Source: Mortierella alpina
Lineage: Eukaryota; Mortierellomycota; Mortierellomycetes; Mortierellales; Mortierellaceae
Reading direction: 5' to 3'
DNA: 64,000 bases
NCBI GenBank assembly: GCA_029449245.1
Contig: JANATF010000010.1
Coordinates: 1,488,001-1,552,000 of the forward strand
Both the position numbers and the translations under genes were made by a program. Under the pieces are notes generated by a model. That model was given only the letters and a program-made list of their open reading frames with translations, was not told the DNA's origin and did no database searches. How positions within the stretch are numbered: the stretch's first letter is position 1; the number at the start of each line of letters is the position of its first letter. Of this stretch, positions 23,475 to 34,358 are shown piece by piece.

Positions 23475-25938
23475 ATGGAGAGGGACTCGCCATACGACGA
23501 GTGGTCCAAGAACATCCACGCCGTCATCACGTTCCTCAAACCCTTCTTTGACGACTGGCGCAGCTACGCCAGTCTCTTCAGCACACTTTTGGGTGTTGGA
23601 GTTCTGATTATGGAAAACCAAGTCCTGCTGCGAATGCGGATGGGACGCTGGGAAATCCTTGGTTATATTCTTTGTAAGTTTACAGACACTCCCCCCACCT
23701 TGACCGGGATAAACCACCTCTGGCGATGTGCCCGTCTCGAGTGTCAATTCCGCGAATTAGAGGAAGGTGGCCTTTTGCCATTGCGCCTCATCCGTGCTTT
23801 GCAACAGCGGGACAACCAACAGAGCGCAGGCCAGCTGCCCCTCCTTTGTTACGTGTAAGCAGATCGTCATAACCGACGTTGGCCATGTCTTGCTAACCAC
23901 GATTTTGCCTCACTGTCATCTCTAGGGTGTATTGTAAGTTCCCCAGTTCCAAAGAGCTTTGATGTCAAAGCTGTTATCATACTCGGAAGTCTCGCGTGTG
24001 TGTCACTCTCTGAGAGCATGGAACGCAACTACGTCCTCTCCCCACTCGACATGCTTTCAGGATGCACGATACTGGACAACAAATAGCAAACGCAGACTAG
24101 GCGCATTGGAAGGAGGATGCTCCCTCCTTCAATCGAGGAGACAGGTGTAATGGGCGACTAAGAGACAAGAGGATTGCTAGGAGAGTGAGAACTCTAAAAC
24201 AACCGACTGCATGGCGCCCTGGCTATTTCCTTCCTCACTTTTCTTTGTCCTCTATGGTGTCTCTGGCCAGCGAGGAGGGGGAAACTAGCACCCTTTGTTG
24301 ACGTTCATGCACAAGACAGCACGCTTGTTTCAACGAACGGGATTGCACAACATATTGGGCTTGTTTTATGCCGTGCCAAGACCAGTCTGCTGGGAGAGTT
24401 TTTACCGCCATCCGTGCATGTTCCCGCATGAAATTTACCCCCGTTCGGAGCTGACTGTTCTTTTGGCCTGCACATTCCACTTTTAGATATCCTCCGTACT
24501 TGGACCAGTTTTTGATATCGTCTTTATGCTAGGGCTTTTGGGCTACTGTCGCCACAGAAGGTATGTAATTGGACGATCTGAGGATATTGCAGATTGCTGC
24601 CGCCGCGATGACCAATTTTAAGAGCCTACTTTTGGAAGACACATACTAATGATAGCCTATGATTAACGAATTGCTCTCTTTGCTCAGTGCGCAATTGCAT
24701 ATCACCAACGAAACGATTGCCAAAGGTATGATCTCGTAGCAGCCAGCATTTCAGTATCTCAATGGTCCATGTCAATCTGCAAACGCCAGTCGACGCGGTT
24801 AAGTAAAGTGACACCAGGAAGCGCAACTCTGTCTAACCAATCCCATATTCACGTGTCATATTTAGCATTGCTACCACCCCCCGTGGCGTCGGATTACAGG
24901 GTTATGGGCGCCGTTTGTAGCACAGCATCTGTCCTCACGCTGTGCTCCAACGTGCTATACATGCTTCGAGGGTGGGAAGAACCATTGCCATTTTATGACT
25001 GGTCATCAAAAGGTATCCGGTGGATGACAAGCCAAATCTGGTACGCGATTGGCATGATGCTCCTGTTCCATGTTGTCACAAGGCCTGCACAGAGCGGCGT
25101 GGTATTGTTTGGAAAGTTCCCCAGAGATCTGTGGGCTTTGAAGGTAAGAAATGGACTGGATTTGTAAAGCCAGGGGATTTACTTGCTAAGGTTCTCAGTC
25201 GTACTTGTTTTTGGTTTTGCACTCCACTAGTGGCACATCGGTATCCTCTACTTTCCAGTTCGATACATGGTCCTGTCGCTCTGTGAAATGCATCGCGACA
25301 GCAAGCAGATTCTGATCCCTTTGGAGATTATTGTCGATGTTGTGCTTTACAATGGTCCGTTCTTGGCTGCCCTCCTGAGGTTGATCTACCTGGCATGGAA
25401 GGTCGCGTACGACGAGGCTGTACTCACTGGCGCTATTTATGAGGACGATTCATCCGTTGATTCAGACTCTGCATGGGATATCAGCTCTCTGTTCTTCTCC
25501 AGCTCCAGCGACAGCACCCTCGGTCGTGCTTCTGCTGTTCGCCCAGGCACAAGTGGATACGTGGGGCTGGCGATGGTCGACTTGGACGAGGCTGAGCTAG
25601 GACAAAGCCGGGTGGCGGCACGGGGAGGAGGCGGAAGGAATTCGTCTGGTGCGATAAGCACGTCGAACATTGCCCTGAAATCGAAATCCTTGCCTGGAGT
25701 CAACAACAATAGCAGGAACAGTACAATGACAGCCGCGTCTCAAGAGAACCCCCCAAAGATACTTGCGCCCAAGATATACCAGAAGACGACGCCTAGATCC
25801 TCAACACGACTATCGCCTCGTACATCACCAAAGACCAGCAGTCCACTGAGGAACGTGGTTTTCAGTTTGGAATCCTCGGATGAAGAAGACAGCGAGGACG
25901 AAACCAAGGAAGATCGGGAAGGACGACCTCTTGCTTGA
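23475..25938 (+). CDS. Multi-pass membrane protein of unknown function
   Basis: Six exons (23475-23673, 23926-23933, 24487-24560, 24688-24725, 24866-25143, 25231-25938) give 434 residues. Exon 2 is only 8 nt, but it has a strong acceptor and a GTAAGT donor and is needed to keep phase into exon 3. About six hydrophobic segments lie in the first ~270 residues. The C-terminal ~165 residues are hydrophilic, rich in Ser, Thr and Pro, with acidic runs (SSDEEDSEDE) and SPRT/SPKT-type sites, so probably a cytosolic regulated tail. The start at 23475 has a good context (AGCCATGG), and no in-frame ATG lies upstream in the exon. I do not recognise the family. Confidence 0.75.
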
Positions 25939-26639
25939 AAACGATAGAACTTTTGGACTTGGCGGGCAGTAAGGAGCAACGGAATATCCAGCAAAACTCG
26001 AAAACTTTGGGACCATCAAAAAGTGGAGCGCCCTCTAATCTCAACGCTCTGCACTCTCGATATCAATACCCCCTATCATCTCAACTGGACCCGATACGCT
26101 CGTTGGACTACTGAGCAAGTTGCATCCACTATTTTTTTATTATTTTTTTTTCCCCAACAGCTGCATATGGGGATCGTCTTATGTATATAAGACTAGCAGA
26201 AGTTCACTTTATTCTCCTGTTTTGTCATTTACTCTTCTTGCCCACACCCTTTTGCGATCGACACACATCCCCTGTTTCTGTTCCCCATACCCATACCCTT
26301 ACCCTGTGGCCTTTTTCACAACTGCTCGTTAATACTGCCACGACCTTCTTCCGTTAATCTCATTGAGCCCAACAACCTTTTGCTCTGTACAAAGCTGTAT
26401 ACTACTCTGTGAATGCATGTAATAAATGCAACTCACCCTGCCATGTTTTCTCGCGTAAGGATATATATACTTTAGCAACCAACTTTTTGTTCCAGTTGGC
26501 GTAATGGTGTTGCACCGGAGTGAGTTTCTTACGGCCTCTAGCAGAGAACCCCAGCGTTCTGCTATCTCGCGTCCCTTGACGGCATAGGATTTAATGTAAT
26601 TTAGTCTTGAGATAACCAGCACGTACGCTTAGGCGGCAA

Positions 26640-27010
26640 TGTGTTGGAGGCATCCACGTAGACCCGCAGGAATGACAATCGATGCGGGGGAGCCTCCCAC
26701 TCTCGCATTACGATCCGAGCAATACCGAGACCACCGATGAAAACAATAGAGGTGACGAGCCTGGATAATGATGGAAATCCGGTGTTGGTTCTGAGGCTGG
26801 GCTGGTTTTGTCGATTGGAAGGTCTTCCACCAAGATGCTATCAGCATTCAATTCCATCAGCATAAGGTCCCCATGGGTACCCAAGGCGATCCCCGCTCCA
26901 GCTCCAGCGCAATATAGCTTACTGTGGCTTGTCTCCTTGCAGGGGAGTGGGGAGCCTTCATCGCAAATTGTCCCACGGTTTTGCCCGCGATCCTTCACCA
27001 CCTCAATTGG
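26640..27010 (-). pseudogene. Possible decayed proteasome beta-subunit-like fragment (weak)
   Basis: A minus-strand reading contains KLYCAGAGAG, preceded at a suitable distance by GTICDEG. This recalls the strand after the active-site Thr of beta-2-type proteasome subunits (IV.DKN ... IYCAGAGT). A frame shift is needed to continue into RTNTGFPSLSRLVTS. No start, exons or remaining domain are found. The match is short and could be chance. Confidence 0.2.
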
Positions 27011-27553
27011 TGCGTACCCTTCTCCACAAAAGAAACTCGCACCAGCACCGAGGCTCTACTCCAATTATCCCGCGTTCTCTATCGCTCGATGCGTCCGGAA
27101 AATGCGGGCTGGTTGTTTTTCAACACACCCCGTGCTCAGTCCCTCTCAAGCGTTTGAAACCCCATCTACACAACCCAGGAGGATCTCGGAATTCTTTTTT
27201 TTTTTTTGGACAAAAGCTCAGGAAAAGCCCCGTCCTCCGCTAATATGTTCGATTGTTACAGTACCAGGGTCAGTCTCGCCTCCACCTTCCCCGCAAACCT
27301 CCCTCGTGCTCCTCCCCAGCAAAAAAAAAAGAAGCGAGCCTGTTCAATTGCAAGGACGTACTGCACCTTAGGCGGGCGATGTAGTCACGTGCAGCGCTGG
27401 TTGCCCGGCTTGCAACGGGGTTGGATATGATTTGGGCGAGTCTCCACTGGCCAGGGCAGACAATCATCCGCACACACACGCAGCACACACACAAGTAGTC
27501 CACAAGGTACGAACCAGCACACCCATGCACGCCCTGGCCCTGCAGGCTGGCTC

Positions 27554-27561
27554 TATAAAAG
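27554..27561 (+). promoter_or_regulatory. TATA box of the carnitine acetyltransferase gene
   Basis: TATAAAAG lies 182 bp before the first ATG (27736), followed by a strongly pyrimidine-rich leader. Confidence 0.6.
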
Positions 27562-27735
27562 CCGCTGTGCCCCTCCAGCCCGCTCACGCTGCTCTGTTCT
27601 CTCTCACTTTTGCCTTTTCCCCTCGCTCCTCCTGCCTGTCTGCCGCTGTCCATCTCCCCACTCATCGCCCGTCCTCTGTGTACATACCACCCATCACCCG
27701 CCTCCCATCCTCATCCACCGCTGCCCATCGCCTTC

Positions 27736-30582
27736 ATGTCTCTTCGCGCCTTGGCCTCTGCTTCCAGACCCTTCCTCATCAACTCGCTCAAGACCAACCT
27801 CAAGCCCCAGCAGCCAAAGGTATTTTTAACCCACCCACCGCACCCTGTGCCACAACCTGCTTTGCCAGACTGCATCCGCCTCCTGATCCTCATATGCGTC
27901 CTCATATGCGTCCTCATATGCGTCCTGCTCGCTTGAATGAACCCCTAGATCATTTCCAACATGCTCTACAGAAACTACACCAGCGCCGCTGTTCCCGCCG
28001 GCTTGTTGGGTCAGCCCGATATGACCAAGGGTCCCCTTTACCGCTACGACACCGTGCTTCCCAAGCTCCCTGTCCCCACCCTTGCAGAGACCTGCGATCG
28101 CTACCTCAAGTCTGTCCGCCCTCTGCTGAACGACAAGGAGTTTGCCGAGACCAGCGCTGCTGTCGCCGAATTCCAAAAGCCTGGCGGTGTTGGTGAGGAG
28201 CTCCAGAAGCGTCTCTTGGCCAAAGCCAACGACCCCAAGACCGTCAACTGGCTCGAGGACTGGTGGAACGATCTTGCCTACTTTGGTTACCGTGATCCCG
28301 TCGTCATCTATGTCTCCTACTTTTACGCCTACAAGGACGACCGCCTTCGCACAAAGCCCACCCAGCGTGCTGCCGCCATTATCCAGGCCGCCATGGACTT
28401 CCGCCGCCAGGTTGTAGACGAGTCTTTGGCTCCCGAGATGGCCAAGAAGGCGCCTTTGGACTCGTCGACGTACAAGTACATGTTCAACGCTTGCAGATAC
28501 CCCGCCAAGCCCAGCGACTTTGAGCTGGCGTTCGATCCCTCCAAGAACAACCACGTGGCTGTTGTCCGCCACAACCAGTACTTTGTCTTTGACCTGGTCA
28601 AGGATGGCAAGGTCTTGAGCACGGCTGATATCGAAGCCCAGTTGGATGCCATTGTCAAGTTGGCTGGTGACCGCAAGGACCCCGCCATTGGAGCTTTGAC
28701 CTCCGATAACCGTGATGTCTGGACCGAGGTAAGAATTGCGATCCATATCCGTTGAGCTAGGGGATCATGGAGTTGTTCCTTTTTTTTGGGCAGAGTGAGT
28801 GAGATGATCGGTCGGGCCGATGCATTGAACTCTTGACACAGCACGGAAGTTGGGGTATCCTTTCATTATTCTTCGATCTTTCTCGGATCAAGGATCAAAA
28901 ATATGAGGGCTCTCGTGTGTTCACTTTGCTGTGAACTCACAGTGTAAACAACCCACATGCCCGTATTGTGCGTCACTCTCACATGGACTGGACGTGCAAA
29001 GCAGATCACCATGGAACCAGCATCAACCTTTTTGCTGCAGCCAAGAAAGCGACGTAAACATGCAACGCCGGTGTACACACTAGCTGACTCCTAATTCAGG
29101 ACAAACCGAGCGATTACTTTATTTGGTTTGATTTATTCTTTCTGGGGAATTCTCCAGTCCATCGGCGAGGGCGCTGTTTGGGCAGTTGCATCATTTTTCC
29201 CTCGGCTCTTCGGCCTCTGGCAGCTCCTTTTTCCATGCATCTTCACATGCGAGGGCAACACCGAGGATCATCACCGGCACTATCGCTCCGGGTCCCCCTT
29301 TGCTTCCACGATCTGCCTCAGTACCCTCTTCAACGACGCACCGATGTCGCTTACTTTCATGAGCGCAACCACTAACGTTTATTCTCGTCAACATAAAAAC
29401 CGTTGTCCCCATTAGGCCCGCAAGACGTTGATCAATGCAGGTTCCCAGAACGAGGAGCTCCTTCGCAAGATCGAGTCCTCGGTCTTCTTGCTCTGCTTGG
29501 ACGACTCGAGCCCTGTCACTCGCGATGAGGTTTCGCGCGCCTGCTGGCACGGCGATGGCCGTAACCGCTTCTTTGACAAGTCTCTCCAGTTTATTGTCTT
29601 TGAGAACGGCAAGGCCGGTTTCATGGGCGAGGTAAGAATATGCAAATCAAAATCTGCCGACTGATGCTCTGAATGATTATTAACCAAGCTAACCTTTGCT
29701 ATTCTGTGTAATCTACAGCACTCCACCATGGATGGAACACCTACCTGCCGCCTGAACGACTATGTCTGCACCTCCTTGGCCCAGAACAAGATCGATCACG
29801 GAGCCGCCACTGTCTCCTCCACTTTGGCTGCCCCTCAGAAGCTCAACTTCGCCTTTAACACCGCTGTGCACAAGGCCATTGAAACTTCGGAGAAGAACTT
29901 TGAGGAGTTGATCGGCAAGCACGGACTTCATGTCCAGAACTACGAGGGATACGGCAAGGGCCTGATCAAGAAGTTCAAGTGCTCACCCGATGCCTATGTT
30001 CAGATGATCATCCAGCTCGCCTACTTCAAGATGCACGGCGTCTCTCGCCCCACCTATGAGTCTGCTCAGGTCCGCAAGTTCCAGCACGGCCGAACCGAGA
30101 CCTGCCGCACAGTCAGCACCGACTCTGTCGCCTGGGTCAATGCTATGCAGAACCCTCATGTCTCTGCTGCCGAGAAGACAGCCTTGTTCAAGAAGGCCAT
30201 CGACGCACACGTCGGCTACATGGCCAACGCTGTTGAGGGCAAGGGAGTCGATCGCCACTTGTTGGGTCTTCGTCTCTCGCTCAAGTCCCACGAGCCCAAG
30301 CCAGCCATGTTCACGCAGGAGGTGTTTAGCCGCTCCTCCCACTGGAACCTGTCGACCTCGCAGTTGTCTGGCGAGCACTTTGATGGATACGGTTGGGGCG
30401 AGGTGGTTCCCGATGGATACGGAGTCGCATACATGATCAACGAGCACAACCTGAGCTTCAACGTTGCGTCGATGAAGGAGATGCGCCCCGACCATCTTCA
30501 CCACTACCTGAAGGAGTCTGCCACTGAGATGCGACAGCTCTTTGAGCAGACCTTGCTCGAGGCCCCCAAGTCGAAGCTGTAA
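27736..30582 (+). CDS. CAT2: Carnitine O-acetyltransferase, mitochondrial/peroxisomal
   Basis: Four exons (27736-27819, 27949-28728, 29416-29631, 29719-30582) give 647 residues. The protein has the whole choline/carnitine acyltransferase fold. The catalytic His lies in EHSTMDGTP, which is formed across the third intron; GYGKGLIKKFK (CoA site) and the STDS motif follow. The enzyme moves acetyl groups between CoA and carnitine, letting acetyl units leave peroxisomes and enter mitochondria. Exon 1 encodes a 28-residue basic, Ser-rich presequence (MSLRALASASRPFL) typical of mitochondrial import, and the C-terminus is SKL, a canonical peroxisomal signal. Exon 2 begins with an in-frame Met codon at 27961, so initiation there would give a form without the presequence. 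Intron 2 is long (687 bp). Confidence 0.95.
27886..27922. repeat. 12-bp tandem triplication inside intron 1 of the carnitine acetyltransferase gene
   Basis: CTCATATGCGTC occurs three times in succession, just upstream of the splice acceptor. Confidence 0.8.
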
Positions 30583-31044
30583 ATGGAGGAGGTCATACAT
30601 AATACGTTAGGAGTGTCACTTTGCATTACATGTCATTAAAAACAAGTGTATATATATATCCTCTTGCTTGAAGGCAAGAGATGGACATCAAGATGACCAA
30701 CCACTCGGCCGTGGTACAGTAGTCCCGGGACATCACAAGGCTGAAGGGTTTTGGGGAAAAGGAATTTTGAGTCCTGTCCACTCTTGTGCTCGAGGGGAGA
30801 GCACGTTTTTTTTTTTTTCAATCCTTATATAGGATCATCTTTCATCTTCCAATCCCATCCCATTCCATCCTTCTGGTATACCCCCCAGCCTTGCTTCAGC
30901 CTGCACACTGTCCCCGCCCTCTCCTCGCTTGCCCTTGCTCCCCCATACCTCCCCAAGGGCCGCCCTCCTCCTCCGAGCACAGTCCAGCCAGCACCCAGCG
31001 CGTATCATCCAACCTCCGACACCAGCAGTCATCACCCGCCGCAG
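30583..31044. other. Intergenic spacer with MAF1 promoter
   Basis: Short TATATATA run at about 30650, a T-tract at 30806-30818, a TATATAG box at 30826-30832 and a pyrimidine-rich leader up to the MAF1 start. No gene seen. Confidence 0.5.
30826..30832 (+). promoter_or_regulatory. TATA-like box of MAF1
   Basis: TATATAG lies ~215 bp before the ATG at 31045, after a T-tract and before a C/T-rich leader. Confidence 0.45.
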
Positions 31045-32721
31045 ATGAAGTTTCTCGAGTACGCTGGCATCGATGCCATCAACAGCGCACTGGTCTTCGA
31101 GACCCCAGAGTGCAAAGTGTACGGCAGAGTTGAGCCCTATTCCTGTAAGCAAAGCGCTCTTCATCGGCATTCGTTTCAGGCCCAACCCTTTGTGCATCTT
31201 CTTGAAGAATATACGCAGCCATCGTCTTTGGACCTCACCTCCCTTCCCATCCCTCTTGTTTGACCGGGCACTTCGGAGCTTCCTGTGCCTCTTTCTTGGT
31301 ACCAATGGTTACTTGCACGTTTCGCTGACCTTTTCATGCATCCATCCGCTTTCACCCCGACGTTTTTCCGCCAATATCATCCTAGGTAAAGCTGCAGGAG
31401 CAGACAAGAAACTGTACAAGCAGATTGAGATCAAGTATGACCAATCCAACAGTCCTCCAGACGAGTCAGGCTCAAGTTTTCGCAACATCATCTCGCCCTT
31501 TGGGCCATTAGACCAGCCAGCCTCGAGAAGAACGCTTTTCTACTTGATTGGCACCCTAAATGCCTCATTCCCCGACTATGACTTTTCGTAAGTGCAACAT
31601 TGGCGATCTTTGTGCTTCTGAACTTGACTGCGGCGAGTTGCTATCTGCATCGCTGGGGAAAGAGAACTCTTGTACTTCTTGAAGTCACAAAGAGCTCAGC
31701 CTAGACAGGTATTATGGCTCAGCTACCTTCTTCCACAGGTGATATCATTTTCTGGGGTTCACAGAGAGCGGATCGGGAACTCAAAAAAAAAAATTGCGCC
31801 ATGGCGTATTCAGTAACAGCTGAGAGTTTCGGTGGTCTCCGGATGTGATGCAGAAATAGACTAGATTGACTGGAGAAGCAACCTTGCATGATGCACGGTC
31901 TCTCCTTTCCTTCTTCCTAGCAACGATGGTTTGTGCTTGTCAGGATGCTAACACACAAATATATTCAACCCTGGCTATTTTAGAGACGCAAAGCCGGAGC
32001 AATTCCGGAAAGAACCGTCTGTCGCAATGGTTGTCAACTCTGTGAACGCCACCCTCCTGAATCATGGAAATGAGCGTGCTGTTAAGGAACTCCGGATTTG
32101 GGATTCGATCGACAATTTGATCGACTTTGAAGACTCGGATGTGTACAGTTACAACCCGGAGAGCGACTCGGACCCGAATGATGAGGAGGGCGGGGGAACT
32201 TTGTAAGTGACACATGCATATTTTGTTTTTTTTCTAAAAAGGAGAGAGATTTCCAGGGTTGTGAATCTTGAGGAAAACACAAACAGGTGCTGTGCTTTTA
32301 TACAACTCTAACAGCCGTTTTTTCCTTTTAGGTGGTCGTTCAACTACTTCTTTTTTAACAGGAAATTGAAGCGAATTATTTATTTCACGATGCGAGGTGT
32401 CAGGTACGATTGAACACTGGTTTTGACAACTACATGATTCCCCTTCGTCTACATGTCTATGTGCGCTCGGCTGACGATTTTCACTATCTATACATACAGC
32501 TATGGAGCCCCATCCGAAGAAGGTGACGATGATTTCTCTGACCCTAGTGATGATGAGGGCGGCTTTGGACATCGCCGGAAAGAGTATGTGGCCACTTGTA
32601 CTTGCGATCTGTGTAGTGTGGGGTTGTGCAAGACCGTCTGGATGTTTGGTCCTAACCGCATGTTGATTGTCTTAGATTGCGATACGAGGACTATGTCGCA
32701 GGAGAAATGGACATGCAGTGA
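31045..32721 (+). CDS. MAF1: Maf1, repressor of RNA polymerase III
   Basis: Six exons (31045-31144, 31386-31587, 31984-32202, 32332-32403, 32500-32583, 32676-32721) give 240 residues with every junction in phase. Family landmarks are all present: the N-terminal MKFLEYAGIDAINSAL, the YSCK segment, RRTLFYLIGTLNASFPDYDF, the DVYSYNPESDSDP acidic signature and WSFNYFFFNRKLKRI. The C-terminus is acidic and ends in YEDYVAGEMDMQ. Maf1 binds RNA polymerase III and shuts down tRNA and 5S transcription under stress or nutrient limitation; it shuttles between nucleus and cytoplasm under TORC1/PKA control. The linker between the A and B boxes is short here (about 40 residues, Ser/Pro/Asp-rich). The last two exons are small (84 and 46 nt). 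Confidence 0.96.
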
Positions 32722-34286
32722 ACAATGGGCTACTCTTAAGTGCCCTTGTTCCAAGCAAGGCGTCCCTTTCTCGTATTGCCTTGGACAGCTCTGCAGCTAG
32801 TCGGTATTGTTTTTATATCAGGATTTTGATGTCTGTTCTCAGTGCTAGAGTTGCGCAGGATGGCTTCCCAGACAGCCTGGTCTCGACCTAAGGGATCGGC
32901 TGCAAGATAAGGATGCCTCCTCCTTCGCATTCGCCTTTCTTACAGTGGAAGGGGCGAGCAAGAGACGCCTTTGCGCTCTTACGCCTTCCTTGTGCCCTTT
33001 CACTCCCTCGCACTGCTGTCTTCCCTAATTGTTGTTTCCTCGTCCTCACTTTCACTCTGTTCCCCTTTCCCCAATAAACCCGAGTCCTCTGTTTCTTTTC
33101 TTTTTTTTTTTCTATTTCGTCAACCCTGTCGCCAATATGTTTTAATTGGGCACAGATGGCAAGCGAATAGAAAAGTTTGTCGCCAAGGGAGCTATGCTTT
33201 GGGTACAAAAAGAAAAAAAAAAAAAGAACGGACGTTTCTTGGCCAGCGCTGCTTTGTCGCCAACGTCCGTTTTCGTTGGGCACAAACTGCGTCTGGAGGA
33301 CGACTAGCGGAAGGAATGGTGACTATCACCACTGTTGCATTTTGGAATACAGTGACTTGATAACAGGAAGCGGATCAAGAGCGAGCTGAAGCCGTGATAA
33401 AAAAGGTAGGGGCTGCATCGAGAAACTATGATGGACTACTATTGAGCGACGCGCAATCGATGACTACCAAGAGGAAAAATACATTGTGTAATTGGCGTGT
33501 TTAGTACATACCATATTCAAATCATATTGGAATAGACGACTTTGTACCCTATAATGTCCTTGGTGTTCTTGTACGGATCGGCTCCGTGAGCTGCACTGCA
33601 TCGCGACTCTGGCAACTGCTCGTCCGCTTTGTTCTTTTATTTTTTCTTCTGTGTGATCCATGAGTCGAGCAATATACTTTTGTCAAAAGAAAAAATAAAA
33701 TATACAGTTGGCAATAGTTGACCGCCCACTCCTAAACAAAGATCCGGGGACGTCCGCTGCCACGGATTTCCAGCTCTTAGCAACCAACCGGTCATATAGT
33801 CACGTCCCCCATGTGTCCCGCGCAACCATTGCTGCCTCTTTAGAAAGTGTCGAAAAACTTGAGTATCGTTACAAAAAGGGGATTTCCCTCATCCTCTCCA
33901 TAATCGTTGGATGGTGATGGCCAGCTAAAGCGGCGAGTAGCTGCACATCTGCAGCATGAGGATCCTTGACAGCTCCAGGCTGATCCTGATGACCATTTCA
34001 AGACCTCAGGGCATTTTTTGACGCGCGCTCACAGCGAATTTTTTTTGAAATCACGACCACTTGGCCGCAAATTGACCTCCACTCTCGAGTAAAACGCTCC
34101 AGTAGCTTGGCCAAGTCGATGCACCTTGGTCCTGAAGACCTTTAGCAGGCAGGGGGCCTCCTGGGGAGGCCCCAGGCGGCCCCGGGGACTGGGGACGATA
34201 AAGACGTTGGTTTGCTCATTAAGGTTTGGACGATGGTATAATACACTAAACTGCTGAGACCTTTTCAGCCAATCATTTCGAAGCTT
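32722..34286. other. Gene-poor region between MAF1 and tRNA-Arg
   Basis: No supported gene. A T-rich/A-rich low-complexity pair lies at about 33103-33230. A GC-rich hairpin, GGGGCCTCC with its complement GGAGGCCCC, lies near 34148-34178. The stretch from about 34000 looks like a dispersed repeat, but this cannot be tested from one window. Confidence 0.4.
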
Positions 34287-34358
34287 GGGCTTGTAGGATA
34301 ATGGATAGTCCCCTAGACTTCGAATCTAGTAATCCGAGTTCGATCCTCGGCAAGCTCA
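34287..34358 (+). tRNA. tRNA-Arg (TCG)
   Basis: 72-nt cloverleaf: acceptor GGGCTTG pairs with CAAGCTC (one wobble), the D-arm contains TAGGATAATGGATA, the anticodon stem is CTAGA/TCTAG with loop CTTCGAA (anticodon TCG), and the T-arm is CCGAGTTCGATCCTCGG. The discriminator is A. A T-rich terminator follows within 10 bp. There is no intron and CCA is not encoded. Confidence 0.95.

Larger units (their letters stand above)
25939..27735. other. Intergenic region with an orphan promoter-like site and a possible gene remnant
   Basis: At about 26180-26196 a TATATAAG box is followed by ~100 nt of pyrimidine-rich leader-like sequence, but no coding frame follows. A possible gene remnant on the minus strand is listed separately. 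The last ~180 bp are the promoter and leader of the carnitine acetyltransferase. Confidence 0.4.

Noticed and set aside
27826-28746. 306-codon minus-strand frame opposite the carnitine acetyltransferase
   Set aside because: It lies wholly antisense to a well-supported conserved exon and has no recognisable domain; its composition follows from the codon bias of the sense strand.
29983-30600. 205-codon minus-strand frame opposite the last carnitine acetyltransferase exon
   Set aside because: Antisense shadow of a conserved coding exon; no domain.
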